Source: Prevotella intermedia ATCC 25611 = DSM 20706 (GTDB lineage Bacteria; Bacteroidota; Bacteroidia; Bacteroidales; Bacteroidaceae). Taken from it: a stretch of 64,000 bases of DNA. The notes under the pieces are model-generated. The model saw only the letters and a list, made by a program, of their open reading frames with translations, was not told the origin of the DNA and ran no database searches. Positions 1-7,703 of the stretch are shown here, in pieces (positions within the stretch are counted from its first letter, which is position 1; each line of letters opens with the position of its first letter). The stretch spans positions 644,236 to 708,235 of the forward strand of contig NZ_CP019301.1 in the NCBI RefSeq assembly GCF_001953955.1, written 5' to 3'. The translations under genes were made by a program, and so were the position numbers.

Positions 1-1383
1 CACCACTTCTTGGTATTTCTCTGGTCGGAGGGTCTTTTTCACCCAACTGTCGTAGTCGTTCTTGCTGACAAGGGCAGGCTTTCCGTTCTTCATAAAGTCA
101 TCGAAAGCACCCTTGGCGTAAAGGTTGAACACTGCACCCTGACGCTGAATGGCTTGCATAAGTCCTTCAGCCGAGTCGGGCAAGCCCGCTACGTTGTAGC
201 CTTCCTGCTTCAGACGCAGCAGCAGATTGTAGAGCGAAGGTCCTACTTCCATACCGCCTGCAGTCATTGCGTTCTGCCCTGGTCCTTTATAATAGTAGAT
301 AGCGACACGCTTCTGACTGTTCGGCTTGTGCTTCAAGCCTATGTAGTTGTTCACGGTCTGTACGAATGTGCCGAGCCTTTCGGGCATGGCAGCAACGTAT
401 TCCAAGTCGTCTTTGCCTACATAATGGGCGAAAAGAGCGAACGGACGCAAAGCTCCGTCGATTTCGGGCGTAACTACGCTCTGCGAAAGGAAGCCTCCGT
501 TCATACCCATATTGTCGCTCTCCCACTTCTTTTCCAGCCTGTTCACGTTCAGCGGAGCGAAGAAAGGCACATTGACACGCTTCAAATAGTCTACAAAAGC
601 GTCGCCCAAGCGGCCGTGCGCCATATTGATGATAGCCGAAACATTCACGCTGTCGGCGTGTTGGTTCTCTACAAACTTCTGAACGGAATTGACAGGATAG
701 ACCACGTTGCCCGTTTTCTCCAATTCGGCAATCAGTTCTTTCGGCTCGCCCATAGAGCCTGTGATGATGACGGCAGGGGCATTGTCTTTCCAAAGTCCCT
801 TTTCCTTGAGGAACTTGTTGTATTCCGCCACGGAATTGAACTGCTTATCCTCGTCGTCGGGGCGGTCTGGGTCGGCGTGGTAAATCAGTCCGTAGATGCG
901 TTCCACCACCTTTCCTGCTTCGGGAGCATAGATTATCTTCTTGTCGATATGCTTGCGCACATAGCTGAGCAGGTTGCGATAGTTCTCTCGACCGCCGTTG
1001 TCGATGTATGCTTTCAGCCTATTGGCGTCGGCAGTGTCTACCGAACAGAAATCGTTGTCGGGGTTTGTAATCATCGTACTCACTACGGGCGTTCCGCCTT
1101 TCATAGCTTTTTCGAGTTCGGTGCGCTGTTCTTCGGTCAAGCGCAAGCCCATTGCCTGCACGAAAACCATATCGTAGCCGTCGGCTTTCGCCAAGTCTTC
1201 GGCTGTAAGATTTTCGATTTTGACAAGCGGATTGTCGTTGGCGCGGGCTATTTGTCCGAGCGTGATGGTTTGATAGTTCACAAAAGCTATCCGAGTGGTA
1301 GACAGCCATTTGCTCCATACACCGAAACCGATGAGCAGCAATGCTGCCACGGCAGCGACGATAAGTATTCTTCGTTTCTTCAT
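1..1383 (-). CDS. hmuS: CobN/HmuS-like chelatase-family protein, N-terminal part (runs off the window)
   Basis: Member of the CobN / magnesium-chelatase large-subunit family. In Porphyromonas the gene behind the hmu receptor (hmuS) belongs to this family and is implicated in haem use; that role is family knowledge. The frame starts at ATG 1383 with MKKRRILIV and a single hydrophobic anchor (residues about 5-23), then stays open for all 461 codons to the window edge. Most of the protein is therefore missing, since family members exceed 1,200 residues. Stretches such as GYDMVFVQAMGLRL and VAIYYYKGPGQNAM fit the CobN N-terminal region. It lies 138 bases behind the receptor gene on the same strand, so it is probably the third gene of one operon. 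Confidence 0.82.
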   Translation of the reverse strand, partial: MKKRRILIVAAVAALLLIGFGVWSKWLSTTRIAFVNYQTITLGQIARANDNPLVKIENLTAEDLAKADGYDMVFVQAMGLRLTEEQRTELEKAMKGGTPVVSTMITNPDNDFCSVDTADANRLKAYIDNGGRENYRNLLSYVRKHIDKKIIYAPEAGKVVERIYGLIYHADPDRPDDEDKQFNSVAEYNKFLKEKGLWKDNAPAVIITGSMGEPKELIAELEKTGNVVYPVNSVQKFVENQHADSVNVSAIINMAHGRLGDAFVDYLKRVNVPFFAPLNVNRLEKKWESDNMGMNGGFLSQSVVTPEIDGALRPFALFAHYVGKDDLEYVAAMPERLGTFVQTVNNYIGLKHKPNSQKRVAIYYYKGPGQNAMTAGGMEVGPSLYNLLLRLKQEGYNVAGLPDSAEGLMQAIQRQGAVFNLYAKGAFDDFMKNGKPALVSKNDYDSWVKKTLRPEKYQEVV

Positions 1384-1464
1384 ACTGTTAGGTTTTTAGT
1401 CTTTAATGAGTGGTTAGGGAAAGCACAACACGGTGTGTAGTCGAATTGCAACGGCGTTGTACCA

Positions 1465-1498
1465 ACAGTACAGCCACGTTGTATGCTGGCTGTACTGT
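1465..1498 (-). promoter_or_regulatory. Perfect 12-bp hairpin between hmuR and hmuS
   Basis: ACAGTACAGCCA (1465-1476) and TGGCTGTACTGT (1487-1498) form a perfect stem with a 10-base loop in the hmuR-hmuS gap. No T-run follows on the minus strand, so it is more likely an RNA-processing or stability element, or a leaky stop, than a full terminator. Confidence 0.5.
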
Positions 1499-1521
1499 CC
1501 CTACTGCTATGCGGGAAGTAC

Positions 1522-3744
1522 CTACTTGCCGAACAAGTCGGACAGGTTGATGCCCACGGTGAGCACGTAGCTGATGCCGTTGAGCGGCAGTTGCACGTCG
1601 GAGTCGGCAGCCTTGTCGTGATAGTTGAAGAGGTTGTCTATCATGAAACCAAGGTTGATGCCTCGCGGAAGTTCGGAACGCAGGTTGATGGAACAGATGG
1701 TGCGAGGGTCGAACACGTAGCGTGTGTAGGTATTTGCCTTTGCATCGTACGAGTAGCGTGTGATGCTCGACATCCACTGACTGTTGAATGCGATAGACTC
1801 GGTGGTCTTTCCAATCTTTCGCTTATAGGTTGCGTTGAACTTGGCTGTATGCGGACGTATCCACGACTGGTTGTAACCGTTGCGCACGTTGTAGTCGTTG
1901 ATGTATGTATAGGCTGCCGTGAAGCGCAAACCGCACTGCATACGGTAGTTCAGAGTGGCTTCCATACCTGTCGTTTTCACGTTGTCGGCATTTACATAGC
2001 GCATATTGTAGCTTTGTCCCGGCGATATATATTCGTACGTAATCTTGTTGCGGAAGCGGTTGTGGTATGCCGACAGCGAGAGGTTGAAGCCTCCGTGGTC
2101 GTATTCGACCGATGCCGAGAGCTGGCTTCCGTATTCGGGCTTGAGGTCTTTGTTGCCATATATCATAATGATGCCTGCCATATTGAACTCTTGGTAAAGT
2201 TCCTTGAGCGTGGGAATGCGGTATCCCTGCGAGTAGCCTGCACGGAACGTGATGTGCTCGAAAGGACGATAGAGGGCTGAAATCTTCGGTGTGAGGTGGA
2301 AATTGTAGCCTTTCCCCTTGTCGCCACGCATACCTACCACGACGTTGAAGTTGTCGGTGATGCGCCAATCTTCCTGTGCGCAGAGCGAGAACTGCGTCGT
2401 GCTGACCATTCCTGTATCTTTCATCATATAGTGGCGCAGACTTTCGTGCACGCCTTCGATGCCTGCGTTGAACGTATGGCGTCCGAACGTGCCCGTATAG
2501 TAGAGGCGTGCGCTGTGGTTGATGTTGTTATAGACTTTCTCGACGAGCTTCACAAGGTCGTAGTCGTCTTTCTTCGCATAGTTGTCGAAGGTGTACGAGA
2601 GGGCGAAACCGTTGTTCTCGTTTATCTGCCACTTTGCTTTTCCGCCCACAACAAGGTCTTCGTAGCGTTGGTGGTAGCGGCGTCCAAAGTAGGTAGGACG
2701 TATGTTTGAATAGAAAGAACCGAAGAGTTCGGTATTCAGATGGTCGCTGAAACGATAGTGGAAGCGTTGTCCGAGGTCGAAAATCTTGTATCCGTAGATT
2801 GGAATATCCTGCGGTTCGCCTTTTTCCTGAAGCCCTTTACCATCGGGGGCTATGCGTTCTATGGTCTTTCCTTCTTTGTCTTTCACCCAGTAAGTGTCGC
2901 GATGGCGATAGCCGAACGATGTCTGCGAACTGAAGCGGCTGCGGTTTACGCCTACTTGCATAGAGTAGTTCTCGCCGTTCGAGCCTGCGTAGCGCGAGTT
3001 AAGCTGCACGTTGAGAGGGCGTGCGTTTTTCTTTGTGATGAGATTGATGACGCCACCGATGGCACGACTGTCGTAAAGGGTAGACGCTGCACCACGTACC
3101 ACCTCGATGCGCTCGATGTTGTCTACGTTGATTCGGCTGAAGTCAATGTTGTGGTCGGCACCTTCGCCACTCATTCGCTCGCCATCGAGCAGGAAGAGGA
3201 CTGACTTACTGTCCATTCCCTGATAGTTCAGCGTGGTGGTCTGACTCATACTGTTGTAGTAGAACTGTATGCCTGGGAGGGTGTATTCCAAGAGTGTGTT
3301 CAGGTCTACTGGGTTCACGGTCTTTATTTCTTCCTGCGAGATGACGCGTGTAATCACGGGTACGTCTTTCAAAGGCTTCTCGCATCTTGAGCCTGTTACC
3401 ACTACTTCTTCCAAGCTGGTGTTGGTTGATGCCATTCTGACCGTGAGGGGTGGGTGTCCTACCGACGGCACACGCAACGTTCGGGTGGTGTAACCCATGC
3501 ACGAGACGTGGACGATATAAACCTTGTTGGCACCGAAGTGAATGGTAAATTCGCCCTTGCTGTTGGTGCCCACCACGATGTTCGTGCCTTCTACCTTGAG
3601 CATTGCACCTGCCAACGGCTCTTCGGTGTCGGCGTCTACCACCTTGCCTGTTACAGGATAGCTCTTTTCTGAGGGAACGTTATCTCCAAAAACGGTGGCA
3701 AAAACCGCCGTCAGTAATACGAATGTAAGAAGTAGTTTCTTCAT
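1522..3744 (-). CDS. hmuR: TonB-dependent haem receptor (HmuR-like)
   Basis: Outer-membrane TonB-dependent receptor of 740 residues, expected to import haem with TonB energy. The start is placed at ATG 3744 because MKKLLLTFVLLTAVFATVFG there is a good signal peptide; the frame is open 33 codons further upstream but that part is not signal-like. In order: signal peptide, a carboxypeptidase-regulatory-like domain (about 25-110, VTGKVVDADTEEPLAGA), the plug with the LEEVVVTGSR box, then the barrel ending in aromatic-rich strands (LTVGINLSDLFGK). YRIP and NKDL in GYRIPTLKELY...GNKDLKPE stand where haem receptors carry FRAP/NPNL. It sits between the hmuY-like and hmuS-like genes, which supports the haem role. 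A broad TonB receptor is certain; the ligand is inferred from context. Confidence 0.88.
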   Translation of the reverse strand: MKKLLLTFVLLTAVFATVFGDNVPSEKSYPVTGKVVDADTEEPLAGAMLKVEGTNIVVGTNSKGEFTIHFGANKVYIVHVSCMGYTTRTLRVPSVGHPPLTVRMASTNTSLEEVVVTGSRCEKPLKDVPVITRVISQEEIKTVNPVDLNTLLEYTLPGIQFYYNSMSQTTTLNYQGMDSKSVLFLLDGERMSGEGADHNIDFSRINVDNIERIEVVRGAASTLYDSRAIGGVINLITKKNARPLNVQLNSRYAGSNGENYSMQVGVNRSRFSSQTSFGYRHRDTYWVKDKEGKTIERIAPDGKGLQEKGEPQDIPIYGYKIFDLGQRFHYRFSDHLNTELFGSFYSNIRPTYFGRRYHQRYEDLVVGGKAKWQINENNGFALSYTFDNYAKKDDYDLVKLVEKVYNNINHSARLYYTGTFGRHTFNAGIEGVHESLRHYMMKDTGMVSTTQFSLCAQEDWRITDNFNVVVGMRGDKGKGYNFHLTPKISALYRPFEHITFRAGYSQGYRIPTLKELYQEFNMAGIIMIYGNKDLKPEYGSQLSASVEYDHGGFNLSLSAYHNRFRNKITYEYISPGQSYNMRYVNADNVKTTGMEATLNYRMQCGLRFTAAYTYINDYNVRNGYNQSWIRPHTAKFNATYKRKIGKTTESIAFNSQWMSSITRYSYDAKANTYTRYVFDPRTICSINLRSELPRGINLGFMIDNLFNYHDKAADSDVQLPLNGISYVLTVGINLSDLFGK

Positions 3745-3963
3745 ACCGATGAAGTATTGATAAATCTGAATGAAGGCTGTGTGCAAACGAAGTTCCCGTG
3801 AGCAAACTGCGTTTTTCCCACTGGAAACCATCAAGAGCTGCACTCGCCTGCTTTGGTATTATATATAATGTGTATTCAGGCAAATGGATAGCAATAAATG
3901 CAGAGACGGTTTATGCCTCTGCATCTATTGCTTTTATTACTGCATTATGCCCATATTGTTGGT

Positions 3964-4641
3964 TTACTTCGCTTTCTTCATAAACTTATAGTCGAAGCTG
4001 ACAGCTTTCTTCTTGCCTGTGTTGTCCAAGTAGTCCTTGAACTTGATGAGGGCAGCATTGCCATTCTTGAACTTCACGGCAAACACCTTGTCGCTCACAA
4101 TCTTTGGTTTGCCCATGCCTGTGCTCTTAACCCACTTGCCCAATTCGCTGTTCAGCATTGTCTTAACCATTGCCAAGGTGGCTTCGTTCTGCATATGGCT
4201 CATATCTACGATGATTTCGGCTGGTGCGTCGGCTACGTAGTTGCCTGCTGGAAGTGCGTTGATTTTGTTCAAATCGGTTTCTTCTGTCATCAGCACTTCA
4301 CCGTTGTTGATGCGTGCATCAGTAATGTGGAAAGCGACGTCCCACTTCTTTGGAAGGTCGGCATCTGTACCCTTGGCAGGTTCTTTCTTTATTACTTCGT
4401 ACTCGGTACCCATCATTGACTTATACTTGCGGTACTCACGTTCGCCAAGTTCTGCCTGTTGTTCAAACTTACCTGTTTCGAGATCGATGTAAATCCACGA
4501 ATCGTAACCCGGCATAAGGGTTTCGAAATGCTTTACTTGCGTGGTCTCAGGTTTTGGTTTTGGGTCGTCGTTGTTGTCCTTGCTGCACGATGTGAATAGA
4601 AGTGTAGCAAGACATGCTACTGCAAAAATTTTTGTTTTCAT
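3964..4641 (-). CDS. hmuY: HmuY-like haem-binding lipoprotein
   Basis: Surface lipoprotein of 225 residues that should capture haem and hand it to the receptor encoded next. The signal peptide ends in a lipobox (LLFTSC, Cys at about residue 19), followed by an acidic linker. The core carries the HmuY-family pattern KKWDVAFHITDARIN and a C-terminal VSFDYKF strand. Family knowledge: HmuY of Porphyromonas uses two His ligands, whereas Prevotella intermedia relatives use other residues. Here the region around the usual ligands is rich in Met and Glu (EVLMTEETD, MSHMQNEA), which suggests non-His ligation (inference). First gene of the hmuYRS operon; 219 bases separate it from the receptor start. 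Confidence 0.85.
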   Translation of the reverse strand: MKTKIFAVACLATLLFTSCSKDNNDDPKPKPETTQVKHFETLMPGYDSWIYIDLETGKFEQQAELGEREYRKYKSMMGTEYEVIKKEPAKGTDADLPKKWDVAFHITDARINNGEVLMTEETDLNKINALPAGNYVADAPAEIIVDMSHMQNEATLAMVKTMLNSELGKWVKSTGMGKPKIVSDKVFAVKFKNGNAALIKFKDYLDNTGKKKAVSFDYKFMKKAK

Positions 4642-4718
4642 TTTTTATAGATGTTATTGTGTTTATGTTTGTGTTAAATTTACTCTTAGCGTTTTTATTT
4701 ATTTCACTTCAGTGGTTG

Positions 4719-4750
4719 CAAAGTTAGAAAGAAAGAAAGCCTTACACAAT
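4719..4750 (-). promoter_or_regulatory. Promoter of the hmu operon
   Basis: Minus-strand -7 box TAACTTTG (plus-strand CAAAGTTA at 4719-4726). 20 bases upstream is ATTG (4747-4750) as a weak -33 box. It sits 78 bases ahead of hmuY. No clear Fur box was recognised. Confidence 0.6.
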
Positions 4751-4985
4751 ACTTAATTTTCGTGATTTTATTTTTGCAGGAAACGAGTGTTTTTACCTAC
4801 TTTCAAGTACTCCATTGCAGGCTTTATGCCAAAAATGTAAAATAAATACCCAAAAGTTGTGATGCCATACAGTGTTTCTTATACCCATTTTTTGCGCCGT
4901 GGGGACGTAATCCATTGTATTTTCGGCAGCAAACCCAAAGCCTCATCAATGGCAAGAATGCGAAATGGGAGGGTTTAACAGACGC

Positions 4986-5022
4986 ACAAAAAAGTAGGAG
5001 TGCGAATTGCTCACGCTCCTAC
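4986..5022 (-). terminator. Terminator of the two-module secreted paralog
   Basis: On the minus strand GTAGGAGCG pairs with CACTCCTAC across a short loop and is followed by TTTTTT. The same sequence recurs behind the paralogs at 7704-9710 and 10667-11488. Confidence 0.75.
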
Positions 5023-5118
5023 TATCGTTTCTATTACTTAATGTTTAATTCATAGGGGTGCAGGAAGGCAGTGCCTTGCATTTCTTCGAGATGCACTGTG
5101 CACGCCTGCGAGCCTATC

Positions 5119-6969
5119 TTACTGCTTTACAACCTTCTTGCCGTTCACGATGTAAACGCCCTTTGGAAGGTTTTTCTGTTCGTTAGACAAGCGGACACCG
5201 CTAATCGTGTAAGTGCCACGTGTGGTTGCTGTGGTGTCGGCAGTAGGTGTTTCGATTGCGGTTGGGTCGGTAATCACCACCTTGGTCTTCACCACTTCTC
5301 CGTTCAGGGCAACGCAGTGCATTGAAGGGTCGAACGCTGCGCCAGCAGGCTGAGTGATTTTACAACCTGACATTATGAGTTCAGCGAAGTCGCAGATAGA
5401 GCCGTTCCCTATTCCCTCTGCCGTTACGGTGGCATTCTTTACGGTGAATTTCTCGCTCGTGCCGCTGTTTCCTGCAATGGCGTATGCTCCGCTCTTGACA
5501 TTAACGGTACAGTTTTCGATGGTACAGTCGGTTCCATTCGCATAGATAGCGCAGTCGCCCTCGCTCTTCACATTGATTGTGCCACCGCCTGTAATGGTCA
5601 TCGGAGCTACAAAGCTGACGGTTGCATACTTTGAATTCAGGTCGTTGTTGCCGACAATCTTTACTGTCAGTCCTTCGATGTTCGACATAATGGCATTGTA
5701 GCCCTCTGCGTTTATTGTAGCATTCTGCAACGTAAGCACCTTGTTTTCTGGGTCGAAGGTTACGGTTCCGCTTACGCCAATGAATTTGGAAATATCGTTG
5801 TAGTTGGCAGAAGTCAGCTTTACGCCCGATACTGCAAGGTCGTACTCGGTTATAGGGTCGGCTTTGATGACCACCTTGTCCTTTACCAGCTGTCCGTTCA
5901 GTGCGATACCGCCAAGTTTAGGGTCGTAGACAGCACCTTCTGGCTCGGTGATAGCGCAACCATTGAGGGTGAGTTTCTGAATGCCACGCATTGTTTCGAA
6001 TGTCTTGCCCTTTGCCGTTATGGTGGCGTTGTTGATGGTTACCTCGGCGTTACCGTTGTTGGTGCCGAAAGAACCATCGCAATCTATTTCGCAATTCTCG
6101 ATGGTAACAAACCCTCCCGACATTGCATACAGTCCGAAATCGTTCCCCGAAAGGACAAGTTTGCCTTCACCGGTGATGGTGGTGCGCGTTTTTTCGGTCT
6201 TGAGAGCAGAGAAACCGCTGGCAGCAATCATATTGGTTCCAGTAACACGAATGGTCAATCCGTCTATCTTCGACTTGATAGCATCTTCTTCTCCCGATGC
6301 GTTGATAACGGCTTCGTCGAGGGCGAGGGTCTTGGTAAATGGGTCGTAGCTCGCCATTCCGCTTGCGACAGGAAGCTTGTTGCAGTTTTCAGAGGTTACC
6401 TGCGTGCCGCCAATCCAAAGCTCGTACTTTGCAGCTGTCCCACCTTCGGTTATCGTGAGCCTTGCGCCGTCGTTGTTGGCACTTTCCACTATATGCATCG
6501 TGAAGCGGTAGGTTTTGCCTGCCTCGAAGTTGTAATCGTCGCCCCTTGTGGGTCCGTCGGCATCGCCTGCAATCCATATTTTCTTGTTAGCCTCTGGTGC
6601 GGCGATACAGAAGTCGTAGATTCCTGCAGGAATGTCTACGTAGTCCTCGCCGTCCATAACCATATACTGAGGTGTTGTGGAAGGGTCGGCATTGGCTGGA
6701 ATCTTGTATTCGAAGTCGTTGTAGAGGTCGGCTGGTGGGTTGGCGTCGTCCCATATCGGTCCTGAAGTTGGAATTTTGTCGCCGTATAGGTTGTGGTTGG
6801 CATCGAGCAGCATCTGATAACCGCTGCCATCTTTCCATACGTTGTGTGCTTCGAGAACGATTCTTGCCATACCCGGTGCCTGCGCCTGCACGGTAGTGGG
6901 CAGCGCAAACATTGCGACGAACAGTGTAGCTATGGTTGCATACACGTTCTTAAGTAAGTTTGGTTTCAT
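5119..6969 (-). CDS. Secreted repeat protein with a gingipain HA2/HbR-like (DUF2436) domain
   Basis: Exported protein of 616 residues. The signal peptide (MKPNLLKNVYATIATLFVAM) is nearly identical to those of three paralogs in this window. Residues about 33-173 match the HA2/HbR (DUF2436) domain of Kgp, RgpA and HagA: IVLEAHNVWKDGSGYQMLLD, then NPPADLYNDFEYKIPANADP, IPAGIYDFCIAAPE and FEAGKTYRFTM. In gingipains that domain binds haemoglobin or haemin. Two copies of the family's module of about 190 residues follow (VTSANCND-like start, TxTGGGxxN, DNCTVN-like strands, LNGxxVKxKVVI end), probably a beta-helix. The tail PKGVYIVNGKKVVKQ resembles the sorting-type tails of Prevotella secreted proteins. 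It lies 477 bases from the hmu operon, so a haem role is plausible but unproven. Confidence 0.8.
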   Translation of the reverse strand: MKPNLLKNVYATIATLFVAMFALPTTVQAQAPGMARIVLEAHNVWKDGSGYQMLLDANHNLYGDKIPTSGPIWDDANPPADLYNDFEYKIPANADPSTTPQYMVMDGEDYVDIPAGIYDFCIAAPEANKKIWIAGDADGPTRGDDYNFEAGKTYRFTMHIVESANNDGARLTITEGGTAAKYELWIGGTQVTSENCNKLPVASGMASYDPFTKTLALDEAVINASGEEDAIKSKIDGLTIRVTGTNMIAASGFSALKTEKTRTTITGEGKLVLSGNDFGLYAMSGGFVTIENCEIDCDGSFGTNNGNAEVTINNATITAKGKTFETMRGIQKLTLNGCAITEPEGAVYDPKLGGIALNGQLVKDKVVIKADPITEYDLAVSGVKLTSANYNDISKFIGVSGTVTFDPENKVLTLQNATINAEGYNAIMSNIEGLTVKIVGNNDLNSKYATVSFVAPMTITGGGTINVKSEGDCAIYANGTDCTIENCTVNVKSGAYAIAGNSGTSEKFTVKNATVTAEGIGNGSICDFAELIMSGCKITQPAGAAFDPSMHCVALNGEVVKTKVVITDPTAIETPTADTTATTRGTYTISGVRLSNEQKNLPKGVYIVNGKKVVKQ

Positions 6970-6979
6970 TGTCAGTAGT

Positions 6980-7025
6980 GTCTCCCTGTTAAAACTCCTC
7001 TGGGGAGCAACGCCGTTTCGGAGAC
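6980..7025 (-). promoter_or_regulatory. Structured 5' leader, copy 1
   Basis: On the minus strand GTCTCC (7025-7020) pairs with GGAGAC (6985-6980), enclosing GTTG/TAAC and CTCC/GGAG stems. The 3' arm ends 10 bases before the ATG, where a ribosome would load. The other three paralogs have the same fold with compensating base changes. Confidence 0.65.
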
Positions 7026-7089
7026 GTGAGCGTTTGATAAGTTAATGATAATGTGATTTGATATTGTTAGTTATTGTATTATATTTTCG

Positions 7090-7120
7090 CAAATATAACG
7101 TTTTTATTTTTAAATTCCAA
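7090..7120 (-). promoter_or_regulatory. Promoter of the two-module secreted paralog
   Basis: Minus-strand -33 TTGG (plus CCAA 7117-7120), 19-base spacer, -7 TATATTTG (plus CAAATATA 7090-7097). Confidence 0.7.
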
Positions 7121-7169
7121 GCGTTTCGTAATGTTTTTTTATTTCTTTTATGGCGCAGTTGGAGAATAT

Positions 7170-7270
7170 AAGGGTGTGATTCATTACGTTCCTACATAGA
7201 AGGAATGTTTTTTTAGGTGGCTGTCGGCTTGCTGCATTGGGCGTTAGGAACGTGATGAATCATACCCCTG
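7170..7270. repeat. Inverted-end repeat (family 2), copy 1
   Basis: Left end AGGGTGTGATTCATTACGTT (from 7171) is the inverse of the right end GGAACGTGATGAATCATACC (7248-7267). Each end holds the self-palindromic core CGTGATTCATCACG or a variant. About 100 bp, no coding capacity; MITE-like. Further copies are near 9911, 10370, 11619, 12670 and 42204, with half copies near 10020, 17410 and 22836. Confidence 0.75.
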
Positions 7271-7313
7271 CACTTGCTGAAGTATGGCTTGCATCGGCTT
7301 TTGATACTATAAA

Positions 7314-7507
7314 ATATCTTTACAAATATTGTTTTAGTTTGCCTTGCGTAACTCGTTGGTTATCAACAACTACGCTTTGGCGTTCCAAAACCTATTGTTT
7401 TGCATTGCAAAAGCGTAGGTTTTGCAAGGTAAAAGCGGCTGTTTTGCAGCGCAAAACCTACGCTTTTGGAAAACAGAAGAAAAAGCATTGATTTTCTGTA
7501 AAGATAT
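7314..7507 (+). repeat. Four-slot palindromic repeat (family 1), copy 1
   Basis: 194 bp with perfect 11-bp inverted ends (ATATCTTTACA / TGTAAAGATAT). The centre is four 22-bp units, each AAAA-7 bases-TTTT plus a 7-base spacer, with words CCTATTG, GCGTAGG, GCGGCTG, CCTACGC. Word 4 is the reverse complement of word 2. Direct orientation with copy 2; the two flank the three-module paralog. Confidence 0.85.
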
Positions 7508-7595
7508 TTCGTGGTTGCGAAAAGGCGAAATGGAGTGCGTGAATAGTTACTTTGGGGTTGCAGACACGGCAACACAAGGGGGCGAAACAAACGCA

Positions 7596-7631
7596 CAAAA
7601 AAGTAGGAGCGCGAATTGCTCACGCTCCTAC
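7596..7631 (-). terminator. Terminator of the three-module secreted paralog
   Basis: Minus-strand stem GTAGGAGCG...CGCTCCTAC followed by TTTTTT; nearly identical to the one at 4986-5022. Confidence 0.78.
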
Positions 7632-7703
7632 CATAGTTCCTAACACTTAATATTTAATCCATAGGGTGCAGGAAGGCGATGTCTCGCACACCTGCGAACC
7701 TAT

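Noticed and set aside
10-1440. A 476-residue plus-strand frame
   Set aside because: Antisense shadow of the hmuS-like gene; the minus frame shows clear chelatase-family sequence.
7381-7470. Family 1 slots as a CRISPR or Rho-independent terminator
   Set aside because: The slots are themselves palindromic with 7-base gaps, vary by word and lack unique spacers; no consistent T-run at one end.
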